NCBI GenBank assembly: GCA_024400665.1
Contig: JAKSML010000002.1
Span: 1 to 64,000, forward strand
DNA: 64,000 nt
Source: Bacteroidales bacterium
GTDB lineage: Bacteria > Bacteroidota > Bacteroidia > Bacteroidales > P3
Reading direction: 5' to 3'
A program made the translations under genes and the position numbers. Shown here one piece after another: positions 53,334 to 62,101 of this stretch. The notes below the pieces were generated by a model. The model was not told the DNA's origin, made no database searches, and worked only from the letters and a program-made list of their open reading frames with translations. The first letter of the stretch is position 1. Each line of letters begins with the position of its first letter.

Positions 53334-53804
53334 TCAGAATTTCATTCTTCCACGACTTTCATAGCCTAATAAATTCCTATCACAAACCCAGAAACAGGTA
53401 CTGTACTCAGATACATCTTCTTTAGAGATATACAATGAACCATTGTCTGTAATCTTCAGTTTCCCGTCAAATACTTCTGTGAGGTCTCCTCTGAATAATG
53501 GAATGTTACAATCTTGGATCATTGTGATAAATCTGTCAATACCACAATTTGATATGGCCAACACATCGTGTTTTACTCGGTCTACCACATTGACATCCTC
53601 TGTATGTGGCTTAGGTCTCCTGTTCGAAATAAGATAGTTTATGTCCCATATATCACCAATATTGTATGGACATTCTGTCTGTGTTTCATGAGTACCTGTA
53701 GCTGAAAGAAGTCTAACAGAGCGTTTATTGTCAAGGTCAATACCTCCGACACACACTCTTTCATTAGCCATTTTCGTTTTAGAAACAATTAAAACCTTTG
53801 CCAT
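53334..53804 (-). CDS. Dual-OB-domain-like protein
   Basis: 156 residues. The opening 'MAKVLIVSKTKMANERVCVGG' (19-residue core without its ends), then 'RSVRLLSA', 'PYNIGDIWDINYLI' and 'PHTEDVNVVD' match small proteins annotated as dual OB-containing. OB folds usually bind nucleic acids or nucleotides. It lies 2 nt from the DUF488 gene upstream and 18 nt from the unknown gene downstream; tight spacing implies joint function. AT-rich. Confidence 0.7.
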   Translation of the reverse strand: MAKVLIVSKTKMANERVCVGGIDLDNKRSVRLLSATGTHETQTECPYNIGDIWDINYLISNRRPKPHTEDVNVVDRVKHDVLAISNCGIDRFITMIQDCNIPLFRGDLTEVFDGKLKITDNGSLYISKEDVSEYSTCFWVCDRNLLGYESRGRMKF

Positions 53805-53806
53805 AT

Positions 53807-54283
53807 TTATAGGTGGATTACAGGGAAATTATACAGTTTATTTAATTTTTCAGCCACAATTGATCGGTGACATGCATAAGCAGAGGTTTCAACACAAAAA
53901 AAGACAACTTTTTCGGCTCCCATATCATTGAGTTTCTCAACCAAAGCATCAAAATCGTAATCTGCAATATGTTTTTTGTATCCATTGATGAATACATCTC
54001 CCAATTTTGCTCGATCTTTTTTTTGAATGCCGTTACGTTTGTCAGCCTCTTTTTGCTTCTCGCGAATTTCTTTGGTCGGGGATAAATCCTGAAAATATGA
54101 ATACTTGATGCCCTTTTCTGACAACTTTGCTTGAAGACGCTGACTATTTACAAAGGCATACGCACTTCCTCGAACACCGCGCCGTTGTCGGATATCGCAA
54201 AAAGTGTCAATTTGGTTTTCAACTAGTTTCTTGAAGAATTCCTGTTCTGTAGAACCATAAACTCCTATCGTGAATATTTCCAT
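53807..54283 (-). CDS. DUF488 family protein (second of two)
   Basis: 158 residues. 'IFTIGVYGSTEQEFFKKL', 'DTFCDIRQRRGVRGSAYAF' and the conserved 'FFCVETSAYACHRSIVAEKL' (C-x-E...C-H-R) are DUF488 hallmarks. The family has no agreed reaction; conserved Cys, Glu, His and Arg suggest an enzyme. Start and the previous stop share one base (TAATG), so it is translationally coupled to the first DUF488 gene. Sequence similarity between the two is limited to the family motifs. Confidence 0.85.
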   Translation of the reverse strand: MEIFTIGVYGSTEQEFFKKLVENQIDTFCDIRQRRGVRGSAYAFVNSQRLQAKLSEKGIKYSYFQDLSPTKEIREKQKEADKRNGIQKKDRAKLGDVFINGYKKHIADYDFDALVEKLNDMGAEKVVFFCVETSAYACHRSIVAEKLNKLYNFPVIHL

Positions 54284-54825
54284 TATACAAGAGCTTTTCT
54301 TGATAAAAAAGTTTCTTCTCCAAACAGCGTCATTGTCCCTAGTCCCTTTGTCAAAATAGCTATTACAGTTTCTTGTGATTGATATTTATCGACACCTATA
54401 ATGTGATTGAGAGAAATCCCATATTTCATCAACTCCTGACCAATAAGTTTGCTTCTATGACATTTTTCTGGTTCCGACTCACTGCACATTATAGCAACCC
54501 GCAACTCTTTCTCGGCCGCTACGAGCAATCGTGTCAATCCCTTTTGAAAAAAATCTTTCTCCGCAACCTTCGCATAATCAATATGACCCTCTGTATAACA
54601 AGATAAATCATTGGGCATACCACCAATGGAATCCCCCATATACACGTATGTGTAGCCATATCTCTGCAATAAGCACTTGAGAATATCTTGATTGAATGTG
54701 GGATTCCATTTGGAGAATGGTTTCGTGCGCACATCAATAAGATATTGTATATCAAATGATCGTAGTTCTTTATCGAACTCCTCAAATGTTTTATTGCCGT
54801 GTCCTATAGAATATAATGTTGACAT
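54283..54825 (-). CDS. DUF488 family protein (first of two)
   Basis: 180 residues from the ATG at 54825 (MSTLYSIGHGNKTFEEF); an in-frame extension to 54867 runs through a hairpin and is rejected. Motifs: 'YSIGHGNKTFEEFD', 'YLIDVRTKPFSKWNPTFNQ', 'YMGDSIGGMP' and 'IMCSESEPEKCHRSKLIG'. This is the classical DUF488 layout (S-I-G-H-x-N/S start, D-V-R, C-x-E...C-H-R). First gene of a four-gene AT-rich operon directly downstream of nifJ. Confidence 0.88.
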   Translation of the reverse strand: MSTLYSIGHGNKTFEEFDKELRSFDIQYLIDVRTKPFSKWNPTFNQDILKCLLQRYGYTYVYMGDSIGGMPNDLSCYTEGHIDYAKVAEKDFFQKGLTRLLVAAEKELRVAIMCSESEPEKCHRSKLIGQELMKYGISLNHIIGVDKYQSQETVIAILTKGLGTMTLFGEETFLSRKALV

Positions 54826-54840
54826 AATATTTTTTCTTTG

Positions 54841-54872
54841 AAGTTGTGGAGGCCTCTCGACCTCCACAACTT
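54841..54872 (-). terminator. Hairpin between nifJ and the DUF488 operon
   Basis: AAGTTGTGGAGG and CCTCCACAACTT form a 12-bp perfect stem around an 8-nt loop, 17 nt after the nifJ stop. No T-run follows on the minus strand, so it may be a weak terminator or an RNA-stabilising end. The DUF488 promoter must lie in or near it. Confidence 0.6.
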
Positions 54873-54888
54873 AGGGTGAGATTATATA

Positions 54889-57800
54889 TTAAATCTCGGA
54901 GAGTTTCTTGTAGCCCTCGTAGCGGAGTTTGGCATTGCGCTCGGTGGCGACGAAGAGTTCTTCGGCGTGCTCGGGGAAGGTCTTCATCAGCGAGTTGTAA
55001 CGCACTTCGCCCATGAGGAAGTCGCGGAACTTGCTCCAGTCGGGCTCCTTGCTGTCGAGGTGGAAGCCGTTCTGACCGGCCTCTTCCTCTGCGGGGTTGA
55101 AGTGCCAGAGGTGCCAGTAGCCGCACTCGACTGCCATCTTCTCCTCGTTCTGGGTGCGACCCATACCGATCTTGATGCCGTGGTTGATGCAGGGTGCGTA
55201 ACAGATGATCAGCGAGGGACCGTGATAGGCCTCAGCCTCCTTGATGACCTTGAAGTACTGTGCCTGGCTGGCGCCCATAGCCACCTGTGCCACATAGACG
55301 TAGCCGTAGCTCTTGGCAATCATGCCGAGGTCTTTCTTGCGGATCTTCTTACCAGAGGTGGCGAACTTAGCAACAGCGCCAGCAGGGGTAGCCTTAGAGG
55401 ACTGTCCGCCAGTGTTGGAATAGACCTCGGTATCGACAACGACGACGTTGACATCTTCGCCAGAAGCGAGGACGTGGTCGAGGCCGCCGAATCCGATATC
55501 ATAGCCCCAACCGTCGCCGCCGAAGATCCACTGCGACTTCTTGACCATATACTGCTTCACTTCGAGGAGTGCTTTGCAGGTGTCGCAGCCGCACTTCTCC
55601 ATCATGGGAACGAGCTTGTCGGTGATTTCCTTGGTCTTGAGGGTGTTCTCGCGGTTGTCAATCCATTCCTGGAAGAGAGCCTTCATCTCGGGAGTGCAGC
55701 AGGTGCATTCGAGACCCTGACGCATAAGACGCTCGACGCGGTCGCGCATCTGGCGGGTAGCGGTGGCCATACCGAGACCGAACTCGGCGTTGTCTTCGAA
55801 CAGGGAGTTGGCCCAAGCGGGACCGAAGCCGCTGCGGTTGTTGCGGCAGTAGGGGGTAGCGGGAGCGGAGCCGCCATAGATGGAGGAGCATCCGGTGGCG
55901 TTGGCAACCATCATCTGCTCACCGAAGAGCTGGGTGATGCACTTGAGGTAGGGAGTCTCACCGCAGCCTGCGCAAGCGCCGGAGAATTCGAACAGAGGCT
56001 GTGCGAACTGGCTGTTCTTGACAGAGGCGAACTTGTCGATGAGGTTGTCCTTATAGGTGACCATCTTCTGGCTGTAGTCCCAGTTCTCAGCTTCGTGCAT
56101 CTGGCCTTCGAAGGGCTTCATGACGAGAGCCTTCTCCTTGGCGGGGCAGAGGTCGGCGCAGTTGCCGCAGCCGGTGCAGTCCATGACGGAGACCTGCATA
56201 CGGAACTTCATGCCGGCGAGCTCCTTGGGAGCCTTGATGTCGGCGGTGGCCATGCTCTTGGGAGCCTTGGCGGCCTCTTCGGCAGTCATCACGACGGGAC
56301 GGATGGCAGCGTGGGGGCAGATGAGGGAGCACTGGTTGCACTGGATACAGTTGGCAGCATTCCACTCAGGAACGACGGTAGCAACGCCGCGCTTCTCGTA
56401 AGCGGTGGTGCCAGCGGGGAAGGTGCCGTCCTCGTAGCCGAGGAATGCGGAGACGGGGAGGTCGTTGCCGCACTGTGCCACCATGGGACGCATGACTTTG
56501 GCGATGAACTCGGGGTCGCCTTCGTGTTTCTCAACGGCGAACTCGGTGCCACAGGGGAGCTGTGCCCATTCTGCGGGGATTTCGACCTTGACGATGTCGC
56601 CGCCACGGTCAACAGCAGCGTAGTTCTTGTTGACGACGTCTTCGCCCTTGCGGCCGTAAGACTTGACGATGAATTTCTTCATCTGCTCGACAGCGAGGTC
56701 GTAAGGAATAACCTCGGAGATCTTGAAGAAGGCGCTCTGGAGGATGGTGTTGGTGCGGTTGCCGAGGCCGATCTCGCCAGCAATCTTAGTAGCATCGATG
56801 ATGTACATGGTGATGTGGTGCAGGGCGAGGTACTTCTTCACGAAGTCGGGGAGCTGCTTCTTGGTGTCCTCAACGCTCCAGGGGGAGTTGTAGAGGAAGG
56901 TGCCGTTGTCCTTCAGACCGCGGAGGCAGTCGTACTTGCGGAGGTAGCTGGGCACGTGGACAGCCACGAAGTCGGGAGTGCCGACGAGGTAAGGAGCGGG
57001 CAGGGGGTTGTCGCCGAAGCGGAGGTGAGAGCAGGTGTAGCCGCCGGACTTCTTGGAGTCATAGTCGAAATAAGCCTGGCTGTACTTGTTGGTGTTGTCG
57101 CCAATGATCTTGATGGAGTTCTTGTTGGCACCCACAGTACCGTCAGCGCCCAAGCCGTAGAAGCGAGCCTCGAAGGTGCCCTTGGGCAGGATGGAGATCT
57201 CGGGGAGGACGGGGAGGCTGCGGAAGGTCACGTCATCAACGATGCCGATGGTGAAGTTGGTCTTCTTCTCGCCAGCGAGGTTGTTAAAGACGGAGATGAT
57301 CTGAGCAGGAGTGGTGTCCTTGCTGGAGAGGCCGTAGCGGCCGCAGATGATGTTGAGGTTCTGGCCCTTCATAGCCTCAACGATGTCGAGATAGAGAGGA
57401 TCGCCGTTTGCGCCGGGCTCCTTGGTGCGGTCGAGGACGCAGATGTTCTTCACGCTCTTGGGCATGACTTCCATGAGGTACTTCACGCTGAAAGGACGAT
57501 AGAGATGGACGGTGATGACACCGGTCTTCTTGCCCTGGGCGTTGAGGTAATCGACGACGGTCTTGGTGGTCTCGCTGACGGAGCCCATGCAGACGATGAT
57601 GTCGGTAGCATCCTTAGCACCGTAGTAGGTGAAGGGAGCGTACTCACGGCCGGTGAGCTTGCTGATTTCCTTCATGTACTTAGCCACGATGTCGGGGAGA
57701 GCGTCGTAGTACTTGTTCTGGAGCTCGCGGGTCTGGAAATAGACGTCGCTGTTCTGAGCGGTGCCGCGGGTGACGCTATGCTCGGGGTTGAGGCAGTTCT

Positions 57801-58419
57801 CGCGATAGCGCTTGAGAGCCTCCTGGTTGACGAGGGGACGGAGGTCTTCCATATCCCACTGCTCAATCTTCTGAATCTCGTGAGAGGTGCGGAAGCCGTC
57901 GAAGAAGTGGAGGAAGGGCACGCGGCCTTCGATAGCGGCGAGGTGAGCCACAGGAGCGAGGTCCATAACCTCCTGGACGCTGGAGGTAGCGAGGAGAGCG
58001 AAACCGGTCTGACGGGCAGCCATCACGTCGGCATGGTCGCCGAAGATGGAGAGAGCCTGAGCTGCGAGAGCACGAGCGGAGACGTGGAAGACAGCGGGGA
58101 GCAATTCACCGGCAATCTTGTACATGTTGGGGATCATCAGGAGCAGACCCTGGGAAGCGGTGTAGGTGGTGGTGAGAGCGCCAGCCTGGAGGGAACCGTG
58201 AACGGCACCAGCAGCACCAGCCTCAGATTCCATCTCGACCACGCGAACAGTCTCGCCAAAGAGGTTCTTACGTCCGCCAGCAGCCCACTCATCGATGTAC
58301 TCAGCCATCGGCGAAGAAGGAGTGATGGGATAAATAGCAGCGACCTCACTGAACATATAAGCCACCGTAGCAGCTGCGCAGTTACCGTCGCAAGTCATGA
58401 ATTTCTTTTCTTTTGCCAT
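54889..58419 (-). CDS. nifJ: Pyruvate:ferredoxin (flavodoxin) oxidoreductase
   Basis: 1176 residues, single-chain form. It converts pyruvate and CoA to acetyl-CoA and CO2, reducing ferredoxin, a central step of anaerobic energy metabolism. Domains in order: 'AAIYPITPSSPMAEYIDEW' start of the pyrimidine-binding domain, the domain with 'GANGDPLYLDIVEA', a 2x[4Fe-4S] ferredoxin part with 'CIQCNQCSLICPHAA' and 'CTGCGNCADLCPAKEK', and the thiamine-diphosphate domain with 'GACAGCGETPYLKC', 'GGDGWGYDIGFGGLDH' and 'YSNTGGQSSKATP'. GC-rich, unlike the genes on both sides. The reverse strand happens to be open for 1158 codons. Confidence 0.97.
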   Translation of the reverse strand: MAKEKKFMTCDGNCAAATVAYMFSEVAAIYPITPSSPMAEYIDEWAAGGRKNLFGETVRVVEMESEAGAAGAVHGSLQAGALTTTYTASQGLLLMIPNMYKIAGELLPAVFHVSARALAAQALSIFGDHADVMAARQTGFALLATSSVQEVMDLAPVAHLAAIEGRVPFLHFFDGFRTSHEIQKIEQWDMEDLRPLVNQEALKRYRENCLNPEHSVTRGTAQNSDVYFQTRELQNKYYDALPDIVAKYMKEISKLTGREYAPFTYYGAKDATDIIVCMGSVSETTKTVVDYLNAQGKKTGVITVHLYRPFSVKYLMEVMPKSVKNICVLDRTKEPGANGDPLYLDIVEAMKGQNLNIICGRYGLSSKDTTPAQIISVFNNLAGEKKTNFTIGIVDDVTFRSLPVLPEISILPKGTFEARFYGLGADGTVGANKNSIKIIGDNTNKYSQAYFDYDSKKSGGYTCSHLRFGDNPLPAPYLVGTPDFVAVHVPSYLRKYDCLRGLKDNGTFLYNSPWSVEDTKKQLPDFVKKYLALHHITMYIIDATKIAGEIGLGNRTNTILQSAFFKISEVIPYDLAVEQMKKFIVKSYGRKGEDVVNKNYAAVDRGGDIVKVEIPAEWAQLPCGTEFAVEKHEGDPEFIAKVMRPMVAQCGNDLPVSAFLGYEDGTFPAGTTAYEKRGVATVVPEWNAANCIQCNQCSLICPHAAIRPVVMTAEEAAKAPKSMATADIKAPKELAGMKFRMQVSVMDCTGCGNCADLCPAKEKALVMKPFEGQMHEAENWDYSQKMVTYKDNLIDKFASVKNSQFAQPLFEFSGACAGCGETPYLKCITQLFGEQMMVANATGCSSIYGGSAPATPYCRNNRSGFGPAWANSLFEDNAEFGLGMATATRQMRDRVERLMRQGLECTCCTPEMKALFQEWIDNRENTLKTKEITDKLVPMMEKCGCDTCKALLEVKQYMVKKSQWIFGGDGWGYDIGFGGLDHVLASGEDVNVVVVDTEVYSNTGGQSSKATPAGAVAKFATSGKKIRKKDLGMIAKSYGYVYVAQVAMGASQAQYFKVIKEAEAYHGPSLIICYAPCINHGIKIGMGRTQNEEKMAVECGYWHLWHFNPAEEEAGQNGFHLDSKEPDWSKFRDFLMGEVRYNSLMKTFPEHAEELFVATERNAKLRYEGYKKLSEI

Positions 58420-58430
58420 AACTTTTATTA

Positions 58431-58444
58431 CTTAAACGTTTAAG
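58431..58444. promoter_or_regulatory. Perfect palindrome at the nifJ start
   Basis: CTTAAACGTTTAAG, a 14-bp perfect palindrome ending 12 nt before the nifJ ATG. Position and symmetry fit a repressor site acting on nifJ, but the regulator is unknown and a chance AT-rich palindrome is possible. Confidence 0.45.
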
Positions 58445-58450
58445 GGTTAA

Positions 58451-59464
58451 TTATTGAATTTGTTTATTTGTTTTTGTCGGAATATATCTCATATGCAGAT
58501 AAATTTGCCAATAGATAAAATCAACGGAATCGTAATAAGATGCAAGAATATTGAAAAAATTCTCATACGTTATGCCACGGAATGTTTTTTTGCCATACAC
58601 CGAGAGCATCTTTTCATATTGGGGTATTACCCTTTCAAAATGTGTATTGAAACTGGGATAAATGGTGACAGAATTAAAGTGCTTCAAATCATACTCAATA
58701 TTAGCATTGTTTATCATTGAAGCTCCAAGAATATGATTACGCCAAATTTGCCGGTAATCATTTTTTACAAGAGGTGATTGAGGAAGTGGAATGTTTACAA
58801 TACTATCGGTGTAGTATCTGCTGTTTAGAGTCACGTCTTTGTAATTCTTATTTTCACCCAACATTATATCGCGCCATTCTTTTGAGTCGTGTTTTAATTG
58901 ATATCCCCGTTCTGTATATTTTATCTCTATTCCTATGCCACCAAGTTGCCCATCCTTATGTTTGTACAATACGAATGTGTCGAACGAAGTACCATCATTT
59001 AACGTATATTGTTTCTCAGGAGCATACTCGATCTTGATATCAATAACTGTCTCTACTTGATTGCCTCCAATCAGTTCATCAAACGCATTTGCTGCCGCAT
59101 TCAAATCGTCCTGCATGGGCACAAAAAAATTGAAGGGAATATGTTCGCTGCGTAACATGTTTGCATAGATTGGCGCAAGTTGCCAAGGTTCACTCTCCGG
59201 ATATCTTTTTTTGATTGCCTTTTCAATTTTATTCCAAAATGGATGATAAAAGTTTTCCCCTTTTAGTGCGTCGTCCCATTTCAAATATGCCCCATATTTG
59301 CCATATCTATGGTCATGATCATGCGAGCAATGTAATCTTTCGAATCTATAGTTAGACTGATGTTTACGCGCAATGCGTTTAATAGCATTATCACTCCCAC
59401 AGATTAGTGGTTGCGGATTCTCATCTTCTGCTCTTAGCGCTTTCTCTATTTTTAATTCTCTCAT
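58451..59464 (-). CDS. Putative PD-(D/E)XK endonuclease (PGN_0703-like)
   Basis: 337 residues. The central segment 'GTSFDTFVLYKHKDGQLGGIGIEIKYTERGYQL' region holds D...E-I-K, the PD-(D/E)XK pattern (Glu and Lys near residue 177-179), and the overall sequence resembles a group annotated as PGN_0703-family putative restriction endonucleases. The N-terminus has a His/Asp-rich 'CSHDHDHRYGKYGAYL'. No methyltransferase partner is nearby, so it may be solitary or modification dependent. AT-rich, adjacent to nifJ (31 nt between), same strand. The family name is from memory of the motif; the nuclease fold itself is better supported. Confidence 0.6.
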   Translation of the reverse strand: MRELKIEKALRAEDENPQPLICGSDNAIKRIARKHQSNYRFERLHCSHDHDHRYGKYGAYLKWDDALKGENFYHPFWNKIEKAIKKRYPESEPWQLAPIYANMLRSEHIPFNFFVPMQDDLNAAANAFDELIGGNQVETVIDIKIEYAPEKQYTLNDGTSFDTFVLYKHKDGQLGGIGIEIKYTERGYQLKHDSKEWRDIMLGENKNYKDVTLNSRYYTDSIVNIPLPQSPLVKNDYRQIWRNHILGASMINNANIEYDLKHFNSVTIYPSFNTHFERVIPQYEKMLSVYGKKTFRGITYENFFNILASYYDSVDFIYWQIYLHMRYIPTKTNKQIQ

Positions 59465-59604
59465 TTCTATTGATGTTTAATTGATGTTTATCTCAGCATT
59501 CTCCTATTTTGTTCTTGTTCTCCGCTTCGCTATCGAATGTTTTTCGACATTGCTTCCATTCGGTCGCGATATTCACTGGACATTTCCCATTTCTTCCAGC
59601 ACGG

Positions 59605-60174
59605 TTATTTGCTGTCGCCTTTTCTTACCCGTTTTACTGTATGTTTGATTTTACCGATAAGGAAGTTGATCTCCAACGAGGATTCCGTCTCGGAGGTCTC
59701 GAGGTCGGGCATCACTATGTCGGTCAGCACCTCGCCAAAGTGCTGCATCTTCTTTGTCTGCGCATCTTTGTCGTTTTCCTTGTGCAAATCTAACAGTTCT
59801 CTCTTCAGCTCCCGCACCTTGGCAAAGGTCTCAATAATGGCGAATGTGGCAGCTGTTGCTTTCTCACTTTTCAAGATGGTTGCCAGCATATAGAGGCCTT
59901 TCTCTGTGAATACTTTTGTGGTAGAACGGCTTTTAGCAGATACATTTGTAATCAAAATTTTTGACCGCAAATCTTTCAACTCGCTATCGCTCAACGCGAA
60001 CATATAGTCCTCTGGAAACTTGTCGGGATTATTTCTTACAGCTTGGTTCACCTCTCTTGTTTCCACACCATACAATTCCGCGACATCGGCATCAGCCATC
60101 ACTGGCTGCTTGCGTATCGTGGCAACCTTGTCTTGTACCTCCAAATAGGGGATTGGCGTATTGTTCTTATTCAT
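59605..60174 (-). CDS. ORF6N (KilA-N-like) domain protein
   Basis: 189 residues. The ORF6N domain spans about 10-100: 'RKQPVMADADVAELYGVETREVNQAVRNN' region, 'FPEDYMFALSDSE', 'FTEKGLYMLATILKS'. These domains come from phage and large-virus DNA-binding proteins and are frequent in Bacteroidota mobile islands; DNA binding is probable. The C-terminal half is a charged coiled coil. It is 140 nt upstream of the putative endonuclease, same strand. Confidence 0.88.
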   Translation of the reverse strand: MNKNNTPIPYLEVQDKVATIRKQPVMADADVAELYGVETREVNQAVRNNPDKFPEDYMFALSDSELKDLRSKILITNVSAKSRSTTKVFTEKGLYMLATILKSEKATAATFAIIETFAKVRELKRELLDLHKENDKDAQTKKMQHFGEVLTDIVMPDLETSETESSLEINFLIGKIKHTVKRVRKGDSK

Positions 60175-61168
60175 TGAGTGGGTCTTTATCTGTGTATCCT
60201 TTGTGATGGCATTTTATCTTCGGCTGAGCCTCATCTGTTCGATTGCTGGCATTAGCTCATTTCTTTTGCCGTGACTTGATTTTTATGTACTTTATACTAT
60301 TAATGATTTGTCAATATTTATATTATTAATTAATTCACAACACCTTGCCACCTTTCGGGGCAAGGCAATTCAAATGGCAAAGATAATCATATTTTTTGGA
60401 AGAATGAAATCTTTTTTCATAAAATACGCGTTTTTTTTCCACATACCGCACAATACCATGTGTGTCAACAATATGGGCTCATCTTTCAGCATCTTCTGAA
60501 AAAGACGTTCGTCCCTCTGAAACAGCCGTTTTTTGCCTCGGCATATAGGCAAGCTTGTCTGCCCTCGGACACGATTAATGAGCGAAATTCTCGGCCCATT
60601 ATTTTTTAACATTTCGCAAAATCGAGCCACGCAAATTCGGAGGTCTGGAAGGGTCTCGAAAGGGCATTTTCGAGGTCATGAGAAGCTCCGCCTTAGCTTC
60701 GCCTTAGCTCCGCTCTAGCTCCGCTCCTAAGGCGGGCCCCAAGCGGAGCTAAAACGAGGCTTCGAAGGACCTCTTTCAGTGCCTCGAAAAGCCTGTCCGA
60801 AATGTTAAAAAATGGCCGCTGCGAGCAAACCTTTGCAACAGGCATACATCGTCCGAAGGTCTCCTCTAATTATTCGTGTTCAAGTAAAACATAAATTATC
60901 GTGAATTGTCCATGAATTTAATCATACGAAGAATGCCAGTGGCATCCTGAGAAAGTCCAAACAATAAATTAATTCATGGAAAAATTCGTGAATAATTCAT
61001 ATGAAGAAAGTCCAGTATGAAGAAAGTCCAGTGGACTTTCGATAGCGTAGCGGAGAACAATCGATAGCGAAGCGGAGAACAAGTATCGTGTAGAAAATCT
61101 TATTATCATTCAATTTTCTTGGATTTATTGACCCCCTAAATTATTTTTATATTTTTCTTGTATATACG
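60175..61168. other. Non-coding region with a palindromic element
   Basis: ATTTTTTAACATTTCG (60601-60616) and its reverse complement (60798-60813) flank about 180 nt, itself folding back through 12-nt units of the AGCTCCGCCTTAGCTTCGCC type (60684-60755). Further on, GAAAGTCCAGTGGACTTTC (61023-61041) is a perfect hairpin, and 61086-61121 repeats a stretch seen at 9017-9057. The 86-codon open frame at 60370-60630 on the minus strand has no support. Confidence 0.6.
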
Positions 61169-61192
61169 GAAAAAATTTCGTATCTTTGTAAA
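61169..61192 (+). promoter_or_regulatory. Promoter of the envelope operon at 61.3 kb
   Basis: A-rich stretch followed by TTTCGTATCTTTGTA; TATCTTTG at 61181-61188 is the -7 element. It serves the genes from 61337 onward, with a leader of about 140 nt if the ATG at 61337 is used. Confidence 0.7.
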
Positions 61193-61336
61193 GTGTAATA
61201 CTATGCGCATATCGCAATGAACTGTATGAATATGAAATATATAGATACATTTCTATCTGTTTTGGAGATTGGTAGATTTGGAGATTTGCGGGCCCGCCTT
61301 CCAATCTTCTCATCCTCCAATAAAGGTGTACGCCGT

Positions 61337-62095
61337 ATGGGCTGCGCACTGCTGGCAGCTGTGCTGATGCTCTGTTCGGGTGCCGCCCAGGCACAAGGGC
61401 GCCAGCCTGGCAGCGTAGGACTGACCGCCTACGGCCTCATGGACAGCCACCTCGCCACGGGCCTCGTGGGCGGAGGCGCCGTGCTGGCAGACTGGCAGGC
61501 AAGCCAGGGCTTTGCCCTCTCGGGGGGCTTTGAATATGCCAGCAGCAACCGCATCTCTGCCAAGCTGGAAGGCTCCGCAACATTGCTCACAACCAAGCAA
61601 GGCTACCGCCTCAGCCTAGAGAACGGCTACCTCTGGCGCCACTATCCCGAGCTGAACCTGCAAGAGTTCACCGGAGCCCTGCAGCTGGGCTGGTATGCCA
61701 ACCATGTGCGGCTGCATCTCGGCCTCTGCAACCGCTATATCGCCGCCCTCGTGCAGCGCAGCGACGTGAGCGCCACCATCCTCGAACCCATGAACGTGAT
61801 GTTCGCCGCCGAGGGATGGCTCTTCCCCCTCAGCCTGCCTAAGAGCTGGAACGTGGGGCTGCGGTGGAGCAACTACGGCGACTTTGTGGTGGAGCGCGTG
61901 GCCGACTGGTACTTCAGCGCCAAAGGCTGGTACAGCCCTTGCGAGAGGCTGCGGGTTATCGGCGAGGTGGGGACGCACCCCACGGGGTCGCTCAACCTCA
62001 CCGCCAGCTACGACGGCTGGTACGGGCACCTCGGCGTGACCTTCGACCTACAGCCACAGCACCAAAGCGAACCCATCCTTAACCAGCAAAAATAG
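61337..62095 (+). CDS. Probable outer-membrane beta-barrel protein
   Basis: 252 residues from the ATG at 61337, which gives a proper signal peptide (MGCALLAAVLMLCSGAAQAQ). In-frame starts upstream to 61217 would add about 40 residues derived from spacer sequence (GGAGATTTGGAGA-like repeats) and block export. The mature protein alternates aromatic and small residues in about ten strands ('GFALSGGFEYAS', 'YRLSLENGYLWRHYP', 'LQLGWYANHVRLHLGL', 'GYGHLGVTFDLQ'-like end), typical of an outer-membrane barrel. Function unknown. The phosphoesterase gene follows after 6 nt. Confidence 0.65.
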   Translation: MGCALLAAVLMLCSGAAQAQGRQPGSVGLTAYGLMDSHLATGLVGGGAVLADWQASQGFALSGGFEYASSNRISAKLEGSATLLTTKQGYRLSLENGYLWRHYPELNLQEFTGALQLGWYANHVRLHLGLCNRYIAALVQRSDVSATILEPMNVMFAAEGWLFPLSLPKSWNVGLRWSNYGDFVVERVADWYFSAKGWYSPCERLRVIGEVGTHPTGSLNLTASYDGWYGHLGVTFDLQPQHQSEPILNQQK

Positions 62096-62101
62096 CAGCC
62101 C

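Noticed and set aside
54967..58443. An 1158-codon open frame on the plus strand, antisense to nifJ
   Set aside because: It mirrors nifJ almost exactly, its product is low-complexity Val/Leu/Gly/Glu-rich sequence without any domain, and such antisense frames arise from the strong codon bias of GC-rich genes. nifJ has all its motifs.
60370..60630. An 86-codon minus-strand open frame
   Set aside because: No promoter or family motif, and it extends into the palindromic element at 60594-60817.
61217..61336. N-terminal extension of the outer-membrane protein
   Set aside because: The extra 40 residues come from spacer-like repeats and would bury the signal peptide; the ATG at 61337 gives a normal export signal.
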